A stretch of 64,000 nucleotides of DNA from Colletotrichum lupini (Eukaryota > Ascomycota > Sordariomycetes > Glomerellales > Glomerellaceae): NCBI RefSeq assembly GCF_023278565.1, contig NC_064680.1, positions 2,542,001-2,606,000 of the forward strand, in the 5' to 3' direction. A program made the position numbers and the translations under genes. Below the pieces are notes generated by a model, which was not told the DNA's origin, did not search any database, and was given only the letters and a program-made list of their open reading frames with translations. Below, in pieces: positions 33,667-46,400 of this stretch (position 1 is the stretch's first letter; the number at the start of each line of letters is the position of its first letter).

Positions 33667-35643
33667 CTAGATCTTTGCCCGCGGAACCTGATTTAGGGAA
33701 TCCCAGTCGACCTTACGCTTCTGCTGGAATTCTGCTATCCCATGGACGGCATCAGAGCCAGGCTCCATCATGGTCTTGAAAAGCCTGGAAATCCCGTCCC
33801 GCTGCTCTGGCATTCCCGCGTGTCTCCAACTTAACTTGACTAATTCTTTCGACATGCTTGAACCCCCGGGCGACGAGTGTCGAAGTTGCGTGAGGAGGGT
33901 TTTCGTTATGATGTCCAGTTCCGAAGGCGTCTCAGCAACCATCGAGATGGCGCCAGCACACTTCAACTCGGAAGCTGTCAGAGACCGTGCTGTGAGCATG
34001 GCTTCCCTCGAGAGTCCAAATCCCCATTCCCTGATGACGTATCTCGAAATTACGGCAGGACACATGCCAAGTTTGGCCTCAGACAATGTGAAGCTTGCCG
34101 AGCTGATGGAAATCCTGATGTCGCAAGAAAATGCTAATCCAATGCCACCGCCGAAAGCCGGCCCTTGCATGCAGGCGACCGTGACCTTTGGAGAGTTGTC
34201 GATGAGCTCGAATAAGTCTGTCAATGCCTGGAACAGCTTCGAACTTGCGTCACCGCCCCGGCCGACTGCCTGTGCGGCCTGGCTCAGGTCCATCCCAGTG
34301 CAGAAAAATTTGCCATTTGCGCTAATAAGAACACGAGATATTGAGGCGTCGCTCTCAAATGACTTGAATGCCTGGATGATCTCGGATATCATCGGAAAAG
34401 TGAGGGTATTTCCGTTTCGAGGCTTATTGAGAACGATATTACCGTTCCCTCCAGCCCGCCGAACGACAACGTTGTCAGACTGTTCCAAGATTGACCACTC
34501 CAACGCCTCCTTTGGCCGATCGGTGATCTTCGATGATTTTTTTGATGAGATCTTCGATTTGCTGGCGAGAGCCGCTCCAGCCCGGCTGTCGTTGGGTTTC
34601 GCTAGGGCCTGGGAGATCCAAACCCCGATGTCAACTACTTGCTGGAGGTCTACACCGGTATCAACCCCAGCTTGCTGAAACAAATATACAACATCTTCCG
34701 TAGCCACATTACCCTTAGCACCTGGTGCAAAAGGGCAACCGCCTAGGCCGCCAACGCTGCTATCAAAGGTTCGTAGACCGCATTCGTACGCCGTCCACAC
34801 ATTGGCTAGAGCTTGCCCGTAGGTATCGTGGAAGTGGCCAGCTAATCTCTCGGTATGGATGTTCTGAGCCTTGAGATATTCAAGTAGCCGTCGAACGTCT
34901 GGTGGTGTTCCGACACCCAAAGTATCTCCAAGGCTGACTTCGTAGCAGCCCATATCGAGTAAGCTTCGCACAGCGCGGGAGACTGCAGGTAAAGGAGTAG
35001 GACCGTCGAAAGGGTCGGCAAAGATGCAAGAGACGTATCTGCCATAAGAGAAACGAAGTTAGATGACTGTATATAGAGGCTGAAACACCAACAAACATTC
35101 CAGGAAAGAAAAACGAACTCACCCCCTCACAAGCACCCCGGCTGCACTGGCCACCGAGGCCACCTGCTTGGCACGCTCCAAGCTCTCATCGACAGTGCAG
35201 TTGATGTTTGCTCGACTGAAGCCTTCTGTCGCACTGACGAAGACAGCCACTTCCCTAACACCATGTTCGAGGGCGATGCGTAAGCCTTTGGTGTTCGGAA
35301 CCAAAACTGGCATACGCAGTGTACCATTGGTTTGTTGCCACCTCTTCACAACAGGGGCGGAAAGTATTTTGCGGCAATCTGCAAGTTGCGGTATGGCCTT
35401 TGGTGAAACGACAGACGTGATTTCGACATTCTGGAGTCCTGCATCCTGTAATCTTTGGATGAGTTCCAGCTTCGTCGACGTATCCACCACCGTCTTGATA
35501 TTTTGAAGGCCGTCACGAGGCCCAACCTCGACGATTCTCACAGTCTTGGAGCCCGCCATATTGGATCGAGGTTTAGCAGTAGAAGAGAATGCCAAAGATC
35601 GCTGTAAGTGGCCTGCAGGAGCCCTTGTGTGCATCCATCCCAT
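33667..35643 (-). CDS. HMG-CoA lyase / enoyl-CoA hydratase fusion
   Basis: Two exons (35643-35123 and 35038-33667; intron gtgagt...tggcag) encode 630 residues. Residues ~34-310 are 3-hydroxy-3-methylglutaryl-CoA lyase: EVGPRDGLQN with Arg43/Asp44, metal-binding GHFHD (His242, His244) and the signature GGLGGCPFAPGAKGN with catalytic Cys275. A Ser/Lys linker (~325-345) leads to a crotonase-fold hydratase/isomerase (~360-600): FFCTGMDLS and oxyanion-hole MQGPAFGGGIGLAFSCD. HMG-CoA lyase makes acetoacetate and acetyl-CoA; a fused hydratase would supply its substrate from methylglutaconyl-CoA, consecutive steps of leucine or isoprenoid breakdown. The N-terminus is Arg/Ser-rich and could target mitochondria, while the C-terminal AKI is a weak PTS1-like end. 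The fused layout is seen directly; the coupled reaction is inference. Confidence 0.9.
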
Positions 35644-36120
35644 CCAAGAATGCTCCCGTCGGCTTTGCTCTCCAGGTCGGTCCCGGACCGGGTGGGCCCT
35701 GGTACGTTCCTAACAGCCACCTCGGCTGGAAATCTGGGGTACGCCGGGATTCCGGACCGCCCGGCTAAGGTTGGATAGGTACCTGACTTCCACCCCAAGT
35801 ACCCAATTGAATGACTCAAGATTGTCATCTTCCAATTGTTCTAATCCCCTCTCCTTAGGATCCACACCCTCGTGGTTAAGGTTCATGACCCCGAGCTTAC
35901 ACCTCATACCGTACCACGTGCATGGTCGCATTTGAACGGGCTTAGAACACGAGGATCGCAGTCCATTACATTTGAGCATGAGGGTGAAGGTCTAATCTGG
36001 TCAAAGTGATGCTGCTACCCGTAATGCTGGAGTAAGGGAGACTTTACCAAATTAAATGCGCAGATTGAGAGGACTCGGAAAATGGTTCATATAATTATAT
36101 AGAGCATAACCTAAATACGA
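35644..36120. promoter_or_regulatory. Intergenic between carboxylase 3' end and lyase fusion
   Basis: About 480 bp with the promoter of the lyase/hydratase fusion and the terminator of the broken carboxylase gene. No specific site assigned. Confidence 0.45.
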
Positions 36121-36575
36121 TCAAATTCTTGCTAGGAAACGATGTGATTCAGCACTCTTTTGGCCAGACAACCCCACAATCTCCAAGCACATTCCAAGAA
36201 CATCACGAGTGTCCCTCGGGTCAATGATACCATCATCGATAAGCATCGAGCTGGTTGCATAGCTCGTCGAATCTCTGTACGCATCCTCCCGTAACTGCGC
36301 TGCCTGGGCTTTGATCTGCTCTGGGGAGAGCTTGCTACCGCCATTTGACTTGGTTCTGATGGTTTCTACAACACCTGCAAGCTGATCTGGGCCCATGACA
36401 CTGCATCGCCCCGTCGGCCACGTGAAGAGGAATCTTGGGCGGTATGATCGGCCGCACATGGCGTAGTTGCCGGCTCCGTAAGATGCTCCAAGGATGATGC
36501 TAATATGAGGGACCGTTGAGCAGCTTACCGCGGACACAAGTTGTGCGCCTGCTTTGATGATTCCAGAATGCTCTG
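36121..36575 (-). pseudogene. Acyl-CoA carboxylase beta subunit (MCC-like), C-terminal block
   Basis: The 3' exon of a carboxyltransferase cut off by element E1. It starts at the E1 target duplication (36571-36575) and reads EHSGIIKAGAQLVSAV, then the conserved GASYGAGNYAMCGRSYRPRF and WPTGRCSVMGPDQ that form the biotin-carboxylase-subunit/CoA side of methylcrotonyl- and propionyl-type carboxylases. The frame stays open to the stop at 36121. It joins without a base gained or lost to the block at 49429-50290 once E1 and one CTCTG copy are removed. In place it lacks a promoter and start, so it should be non-functional. Confidence 0.92.
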
Positions 36576-36801
36576 TGTTAGATTACGAGGCAGAAAAGGG
36601 GCCCTATTAGGTAGTTAGGTAGGGGTGGTAGGTAGGCAGTCTGGGCCCGTGCAGACGGACCCTTCTACCTACCTATACCCACTAAGGGACCGCGGGCTCT
36701 GCCCACGATCTTCCCCTCCTATACATACGCAATAGACCTATACTGACCTATTAACCTAGTCGCAACCTAAAAGGTCTAACCTACTTATATATATACTAAT
36801 A
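36576..36801 (+). repeat. E1 left LTR
   Basis: 226 bp starting TGTTAGATTACGAGG. It matches 49203-49428 with mainly C/T and G/A differences. It is much less mutated than the interior. Confidence 0.9.
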
Positions 36802-39800
36802 TTAATTAGTAATTAAATTATATATATATTTCTACTATAAGTTAATAAGGATATAACTATAGAAAAAATAGCCTCGACCTACTTCGCTAGCTATTTTAAC
36901 TTATTAACTTAGTTTTATCTATTTAATTAATAATAAGCGGCCTAGTTTATACTACCTTAGCTCTCCTTTACTACCGCTAGTTAATAACTAATTAATTAGT
37001 TACGGGTTATTAAGAGCGCGCTTTATTATATATAATCTCTTTTACTAAGACTACTATTATAAAAAGATTAACTATTTTATTACTATTATTAACCTTATTT
37101 TTATTATTAATATTATTTCCACTAGCTTTATTATTATTACTAACTTCCCTCTAATTAAACTGCTTATAGAGGAATTTATTTTAAATATATTATAACTAAG
37201 CGCTACTTTAAATTAGTAATAAGTAAGAAGAGATTAATTATTAAAAAGTTAATTTAATAATTATTAGCGTACTAGTACTTAGTAATAGTAAGACTTTTAG
37301 AATTATAAGTATATTAATAACGAATTTCTTATTAATAGCGAAGTATTCTAAGATACTAAGGAAAGGAAAAGATCTTAATAATAGTAATAATAGGGATTTA
37401 TTTTATATTATTAATAAATCTACCTCTTTTTAACCTAACGGAAGCTCTAAAACTAAATTAGTAAAATAAAGTACGAGAAGTACTAAAAGGAATTACTAAT
37501 TAGTAACTAACGGAATCCTCTATTTATTACTAAAAGTATAGTTATAAAAGGCTTTTCTTCCCTTTTTATAACCTTTTACCGACCTTAGTAACCTTCTATT
37601 TATATACTTTATTAAAGGAGTAGAATTTTTTAGCTAGTAATAATAGCCCGCTTATTACTATTAAAACGATTATTATAACCGACTTATTACTCCTTCTACT
37701 TTAATTAACGTTATATTATAATTATAATATAACGATTATATTTTATAATAATCTTTTATTATATAACTTATTTCGTAAATATATTATAATAACTACTAGC
37801 CTTAGTAATAAGTAAGAAGGGTTTAATAATTAGTTAATATTACCTCCGGCCTACTTATACTCTTAAATTATAGAACTATACCTAATTCTAATTTACTAAT
37901 AGGACTACGTTAACCTAACTTAATAGGGCTTATTTAATATTATACCCGCCCTTATAAACGATAAAAAGCTTAATACTTTTATTCTCTATATAATAGGATA
38001 TTATTATCGAGACGGCTTAATAAGCGAGGAGCTATAAAAGGACTTTAAGACCGATTTTTAAAGCTAAGAAGTAAGAGACTTTTTAAAAATAAAAAGTGCA
38101 ATTCTTAAGAAGCTAAGAGACTTTTTTATAAATAACGGTATTAATCTAACGATTAAAGATCGTAATTAAATAATAAAAAAGATTACTAACGCCTTTAATA
38201 CTTAATATTTCCTTATTTAGACTTTTAAAAAGATTATAGCTTATTATAGTTATATTAAATATTTTAATATATTATATTACGATCCTTATTTCTTTTACTT
38301 ACTACTCCCGTAGCTAGTAAATACTAACGATCTTATTTAATAAGTTAAAGAAATAGTAAAGGAATCTATATAACCCTAACTTACTTAATCTTAGTAATTA
38401 AAATTCCGACCTTAGCCTTATTATTAATTAACTAACTTACTACTTTTTTTTAAAAAAAAAGAGGAAGAACTAAAGAATAAAGTTATTATTACTTAATAAT
38501 AAAATTTACCCCGTTAGATATTATACTTCGATATAGAAACTAAAGACGATATTATACCTAATACCCGCTAATTAATTAACTTTACTAAGCTTTATAATAA
38601 TAAAAATAAGTATAATAGTAAGAAGTACGATGTTTTTAATAAAAAGCTTTGGATCTTTAAAGTATTATATTAATAAGTAAGAATTAGTAAATAATACTAT
38701 TCCGGTACTTTCTTAAATATACTTAAGGGAAGGACGTTAACTTTTTATTTTAATTAACTTAGTAGTACCTCTAACTTACTTAGTTTTAATATAATATACT
38801 AAAGGACTTAAGAATACTTCGAGCTATTTATAAGCTATTAGAACTACTTTACTAAGCTCTATAATCTTTATTAGTATTTTATAATTTATAAGAACCTAAG
38901 TAAGTCGAATTAATAAATTCTATAAGTACTAATTAACTATATTATAATCCTTTACGAGGCGCTAGTTACTTAGGGATCTATTTTTAATATAAGTAACTAA
39001 CTCTTTTACTACGTAAGTAGTATACTAAAATATAGACTTATTATACTTAACCCGGTACCTATATTTACTAATATTTATTACTAACTTAGTATTTTAATTA
39101 ATATTATAAAGAGAGAGCGCGACCGTAATAAGTAGTAGTAGTATTTCTAAAATAGTATTTATAATAAAGAGGTCCCCGCTACTTATTAAACTAACTATAC
39201 TTATAGTAGCTCTAATAGAGAGACCTAATTTAATAAGCGGAATTAACGCGGCCGCAGTATTATTAATAAAAAGTATTTTATTTATTATAAAACCGGCTAT
39301 TAGTTAACTAAGTACTTAGAGGAAGAGTAACGTTAAGTATATAAGAAGTATAAAAATAGTAAGGAAAGAAATAAGAGATTTATACTAAGCTTATACTTAT
39401 AGTTCCTCGCCTTTTATAAGGGAACTGCCCCTACTAATAACGATAACGATAATAATAATATTATAATTTAATACTTTAATAGCCTCGATTTTAATTATAA
39501 AAATAATTATAAGGACGAAGTCTAGATTTTAATAATATACCTTATAACTACTACTAGCGGTAGAACCTTTATAAATATCCTCGCTACTTAGGTAATAGAA
39601 TATAGCCTTATTAATATTACCTCTATTAACGAGTTAACTAAGCTTACGGAACTAGCGACCTCTTTCTTATTAAATAGGAGGTATTTATTAGGGGACTTCT
39701 AAAGTATTATACTTAATACTAATACTATAGAATTCTTAACTACGGGTTACCCTTAACTCCTTGTATTATAATAGTAACGACCCGAAGTTACTTTTAATAC

Positions 39801-42447
39801 TTCTAAAGCTAGCGAAGTAGGTATTTAATTTAATAATAATAAACCCGTAAGGTTATTAAGATCTACGGTCGTTAGTACCCTATTTAATAATATTACTTTT
39901 TATATTTTACTAATTAATACTCCTTTTTTATACTACTTAAGGGATATAGATAAGCTAGGAATATACTTTAATAATATTAATAACTTACTAATTAAGGGAG
40001 ATATTATAGTACTTATTATTTATAAATAGGGATACCCTTAGCTTTTGCTCCTTAATAATAAGAAAGCTATTATTAATTATTTAATAGAGGGCGAATTATA
40101 CTACTTATATTAGCGCTTTAGCTACCCTTTAGTTCCTCGTTTCCTAAAGCTACTCTAGTAGTTTAGTAACGATATAGAGATTATAGCCCTTAAGAAGCTT
40201 ATAAAGATTTGTTAATAATACTAACTTAACGCTACTACCTCTAGCCGATTTAAATTTACCCTATAAGATAATTACGATTTTAATTATAAAGTTATAATTA
40301 ACGTAATATATTTAATAAATTATAAGGGTATTAATTAACTAGTACTTTACGTCGTTAATATTACTACTTCTTTTTAAGTAGTAAGGTTCTTTGCGGATAT
40401 AATTACGAAGTATATATAGGAGGCTCTTTAGTTATATTAAATCGACGTCTATTTTAGTTTATTAGATTAAATTATTATAAATACTAATGAGAACTTTAGC
40501 GCTATAGAGTTTAAATCTTTTACTAGATTTATATTTATTAAGGTTAAGGAAGTACCTATTAAAGCTTATAATAGTATTAGTAAGGCTAAGAAATATTACG
40601 TAATATTTAAAAGGGTATATAATATTATTTATAATAAGTGCTTATTAATAAGCGCAGAGGCTATACTTTAGGCTATAATTAAGGTAATTAATATTATAGT
40701 TAGTTTAAATAGCCTCGTTCTTATACTCCTCGTTTTTAGAGCTTTTTTACGCACTTCTAACGAATTTTTATTATTACTAAATATTACTTAATATATAGAG
40801 GTAGTTAAAAAAGTAATAAGGGAAGTCCGTAGACTTTATATTAATAAGTAAGTGAGCGAGGCGCTAGCTACTCGAAACGGACTAAATATCTCTTATATTA
40901 TTAATTTATTATTATAGTTAGATATTAAAGTTTAGCGAGAAGGTAAGGGATAGAAAGGCCTATTTAAGCTCGTTTTAATAAATAGTACTATTTATATAGT
41001 AAAATTACCTCATAGCTTAATAAGCTTTTAAGCTATTATAATTAAACCCTAATATTTAGAGAAGGTCGACCCCGAGTTATTAATTATAATAATAAAGTAT
41101 ATTAACTACTTATTAATCCCCGCGGTTAATTAATTAACTAATAATAATACTACTATAAACGAAGTCCTTAACGAGATTATTATTATAATTAACGACGACC
41201 CTTTATTATAAAATAAGAGGATTAAAAGAATATTAATATAGCGCGGCTATAGTAATACTTTTATAACTACGACCTACTTTATATTTAAAAAAGAAATAAA
41301 TCTTAAGCTAGTTACTAAGCTCCGTAATAAGGGTATTATTACTACCCTAGGAGTACTTTTTATAAAATTTATTAATAAGGAGCTTTTAGGACTAGTAAAG
41401 AGAGGGGTAATTAAATTTATTTAACTTAGCCCTAAATATAGGGATATAAGGATATTTAAATCTCGATTCGTTAACGAGATTAAAAACCTAGGACTTAACC
41501 TTATTAAAAAGTCTTATTTAATTATATAAGGGTATAATAATAAGGAGAAGAAAAAGATTTTTATATAATTACTAATAATTTAAAAAACTAGTTAACGTCT
41601 AATCCTTACCCTAGCCCCGACCTTAATTTAAAAAGGCTATGTTATTTAGCTATGAGATATTATTTAAGTATATATATAATTAAGCTAACCTCTTTATTAT
41701 AAGGTTTTTGCCCGATTACTAGCTCGGATCTGTTATTTATACCCTAAGGGTACTGTTTTATATATTATATAGTTATTATACGGTCTTATAAAATCTAGTA
41801 CTTATTAATAAGTAATATATAGTAAGTATTATTTAAAGATACTCTAAATAATAATATTTACGTTCGATTTATACTTATTAGTTTTAATAAGAGAAAGCGG
41901 ATTATTTAATATTATTAGTATATAAATTAACAATATTATTAAATTATTAAATAAGACTTTTAGTTACAAAGAAGAAACTAAGCTTAAGCGCGCTAAGCTA
42001 CTAACTAAACTAAAGTAATAACTATTAGCTAACGAGCTATTTATTTTTAATAACGGGATTATCTTATTAAAAAGTATTAATATAGTGCTTAGATAGAAGA
42101 ATTAAAAGAAGAAGCTTAAGTAAGTTAACCCCTTAGTATTAGATATTAAATAATAATTCGTTAAGTAGCGAGCTTAAGGTGCTTATATCGTATTAATTTA
42201 CTAACTAGAAGTAGCTTTTAATACGTCGTTTATTACTTAATACTAAGTAGATTTATTATTTACTAACTACGCTATATTAAACTATTATATTAAATAGTAA
42301 ATAAATTACTTAGACCGAGGGCTTATATTCGTACTATTAAATCTAATTATAGCTAAACTCTTTATTTTTATAAATAGGTTATTTATAAATAACGCTAATT
42401 ATATTTTATAGCTAGGTTATATTATTATCCTTACGAATAAAGAATAG

Positions 42448-42961
42448 TGTTACGAAGGTAACTTTGTTTACCTTATTATTCGCCTTATTATCAATATTAC
42501 GTAAGCAAACTATATACCATATTAATCTACGATTTCTGTAGATTATTATAGGTATTGATTATGTAAGCAATACTGCTTATATAAGCTTACGTGAGCAGTG
42601 GAAAGTACTGGAAGATAACTGAATAATCTGGAATTTACTCGAGGCGGAATTACGTACTACGATTACGCATTCACTTACGTATATGCTTATTAATTATATC
42701 ATAATTAATAAGCAATGGAATATTCTAGTAGGAGGTTTTTATGCCTATATGTAGGCGTGTATTTGCCTACCTAGACCTTTCGTTAAGCAAGCAACTTCTC
42801 ATATAGTAATTCAACTATATTACTCTCTTTATTACAAAAACCTCTTTTATATACGCTTATTTCCCCTATATTCATATATTCTTGCTTCTATATGAATATT
42901 CACTTTTCATATTCTATATAAGAATATCCCGCATTACCTCGTTAAAGCTATACGTGCTAGA
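42448..42961 (+). repeat. 5' LTR of the intact copia
   Basis: 514 bp beginning TGTTACGAAGG and ending about GTGCTAGA; read as identical to 47865-48378. Confidence 0.92.
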
Positions 42962-42975
42962 GGTTATGAGCCCAG
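42962..42975 (+). promoter_or_regulatory. Primer-binding site complementary to initiator tRNA-Met anticodon arm
   Basis: GGTTATGAGCCCAG directly after the LTR is the complement of the initiator-Met anticodon arm (CTGGGCTCATAACC). Drosophila copia is primed by a 5' half of initiator tRNA-Met at just this place, so the same half-tRNA priming is inferred. Confidence 0.8.
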
Positions 42976-43432
42976 TTATTATATAACTGAGGTTTTATTT
43001 ACTTAAGTGAATATTATTCACTTATCCGAGCTCTTCTATTTTTATTTACCTATATCATACCTATTATCATTTAGGTATATGCCTTTATCCGGTATATGCA
43101 TATTCATATATTGAGATATCTTACTCCGCCCAAAATCACTTTTTCGAATTCGAAAATTCGAAATCGACCTTTATATTTAATAAAGGATTTATATATATAA
43201 AAAGGCAGACGAAGTGTAAGTCCTTTTTATACTATATACTTACTTTTATTAAATATCTATTTATAAGAAAAAGAAGTCAAAATAGACTTTTTCTTATATA
43301 TATTTTTAGACTTAAAATAAGTCTATTTTCAAGCTTAAAAACAAGCTTGAATTCTAAGCTTAAAGTAAGCTTATTTATACTAGGAACAATACTAGTATAT
43401 ATTTATATTATATATATTCTAAAATATATATA

Positions 43433-46400
43433 ATGGCGGATATTATCAAGGCAATTACAGGCTGCCTTATGCCTGAAAATCAACGCCTAAAAGGTAGTCA
43501 AAATTGGACTACTTGGCTTTCTACTCTTCATATTTATCTTCGACTTTTGAAATTAAATACCTATTTCGAAGTTGAAAACGAATATGAAAATATTACTGAA
43601 GAGCAAAAAACCCAATCCTTATTATTAATAAGGCAAAATATTCAACCTGAGCCTCTTTCACTTATTTTTGATCAAATTGATCCAAAAGAGGCTCTTAATA
43701 CCCTTAAAGCATCCTATGAGGGTACAGGACCAGTTCTACGTCAACAATTATACCTCGAATTCCACGCTATTAGATTGGAGCATTTTAATAGCTTAAATGA
43801 GTTTATTAGCTCATTTAAAAGCTATATTTCCAAATTAAAAAGCGTAGGAGCTATTATTGAGGATATAGACCAAAAAACGGTCTTTATATCAGCCCTAACT
43901 AATATCTTTCCGATTTGGGCTGATCGTCAAAGGTCTAATTTAAGACTTAAAGAGCCCCCTACTTTAGAGGCTCTTATTACGGATATATTAGACGAAAATA
44001 GGAGAGAAATCGATACTCCTATGTCTAGTAATACTATTAAGAGTAATAAATACTCTCGAAATAAGTATAATAAGTCTAAGACTTATTATAAGCAAAATAC
44101 CAACCCAAATACCAACCCAAATAAGCCCTCAAATTACCCAAATAAGCCCTCAAATAAGCCCTCATATCAACCCAAACCAAACCAACCCCGAAACCAGCCC
44201 CGAAACCAACCAAACCAGCCCAATCTTTTTACGAAAAACCAACGCCCACATGGAGATTTGAACCCTCAGCCCTTACAATCAAGGAATTATATGGTTAGTG
44301 GTTCCGACCACTATACCATAGACCCACTTGATGAAAATTATCAACCTTTTCTCCCTCATATATTACCCAACTCGACTCCAAATGATAATTTGGGCCTTTC
44401 GGGAGAAAATACCAATAATTCGGCTAATATGGGCACAAATACAACTGAAAGGTGGTTGTATGATACGGGTTCAACAGTCCATATTACTAATAGTATGGAT
44501 TTATTCGAAAATTTCGATAATAGGGACAATTTACCCCCTATTCGAACCGGAGCTGGCCCAGTTTACCCACAGGGTATTGGGGACTTAATTTTACCTATCT
44601 ATTTACGGGGTAAAATTATACCTATAAGGTTAAAAAATACCTTATATATTCCAGAATTCCCACTTAATATCTTTTCAGGTATATTACACTACAAAAATGG
44701 TGGATATATTGAAAAGAATTATTTAGTGGATTCTGAGGGCAATGTATTTGCTTATTTGGATTTCAAAAGGCATGGATTTTTCCTTAATATTGCTTGGAAA
44801 AATCGAAGGCCTACTACAGGGTACCAACAAAACGATTTGGACCCTAAAAATCAGTATTTGGATCTAAAAAATATTTTAGAATCCATTCAAAATTCTCTTC
44901 ATAATATTACTATTAATAATAGTAATATAGAGAAAAATACTGATTATTTATCTGAAAATTCAGATAATCAGGCCTATTCAATCACCCAGGAATGGCACGA
45001 AAAATTAGGTCATCCTTCTTACCCTTATTTATTAAAAACTGCGAAAATAACTAAGGGAATTCCTTTAGACAAATTAAAGGAAAAAGACCTAAATTGCCCG
45101 AGCTGTACTACAGCTAAGTTAACTAGGCAACAGCCTAAAATTAACTATAATCGGGCATTATTTCCACTAGAAAGGGTCTGTATTGATACAGTTAAAATTA
45201 CCCCTACTACTATTAGTGGAAATAATTACGCTATTCCGTTTACGGATGATTTTACTGGTTTTCGAGATGTTGAATTCTCAAAAACCAAAGAGAATATAAT
45301 TAATATTCTCAAAAACAAACTGGAATTTTATTTTAACCAGTTTAATTCCTACCCTAAGTATATACGCTTAGATAATGGTACGGAATTCAATATAGGGGAA
45401 TTATTACCCTATATTAACGAAAAAGGCATTATTTTAGAGCCTTCCACGCCCTATACGCCCGAGCAAAATGGTATAGCCGAAAGGACTAATAGGGCCCTTA
45501 TCGAAAAGGCTAGAACTATTTTATTAGCAGAGAAATTACCCCTATATTTATGGGACGTAATTTTGAAAGAATTAACTAAATTAGTTAATTTTACCGCTAA
45601 TATACGCCTTGAAAAGACCCCTATGGAGGCTTTTCTCGATTATTTCTTCCCAAAAAGAAATAATAAGCCGGATTTATCTAATCTAAGAAAAATCGGCTCT
45701 AGGGTACTTATTTATTACCCTACTCAAAAGCGAGTCACTTCGAATAAAATGTATACCTATACTCAAAATGGTATATATTTAGGAAAAGAAGGTAATAATA
45801 TATATGTTATATATTGCCCTTCTAATCCTTTTCGATCTCGATTATTACGGACTTCGCATATTCGATTTATTCAAAATAATAGAATAGAGGGGGTAGAAAG
45901 CGTAAATCCTCCTTTATATTCTAAAATTTTTGATAAAATCGAAGATATTCAGGAAATACCTTCTAAAATAGAGGTATTAATTCCCAAATTATCTGAGGAA
46001 GAAAAATCTAAATATAAAGATTTTACTCAGAGTATTACCCTACCTCCAGAGCCTAATACACTAAAACAGGCTCTAAATAGCTCAGAAAAATCAGAATGGT
46101 TAAAAGCTATATATTCTGAGCTAGAGGTTATTATTAAAAAGGGTACTTTATTAGCTATAGACCCAAATAAGGTCTATAAAGCTAATAAAAATCCACTATC
46201 TACTAGATGGGTCTTTAAACGAAAAATCAATATTAATACTGGTAATATTGATAAATATAAGGCCCGATTAGTAGTTAGAGGCTTCGAACAACAGTATGGA
46301 GTCGATTATTTCCAAACTTTTGCTTCTGGAAGTAATCCTACTACCTATAGGGTACTTATAGCCCTATCTGCCCCTTTAAACTGGCATATACACCAAATTG

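Noticed and set aside
33770..34678. 302-codon plus-strand open frame
   Set aside because: Antisense shadow of the hydratase/lyase fusion exon, which carries catalytic motifs on the minus strand.
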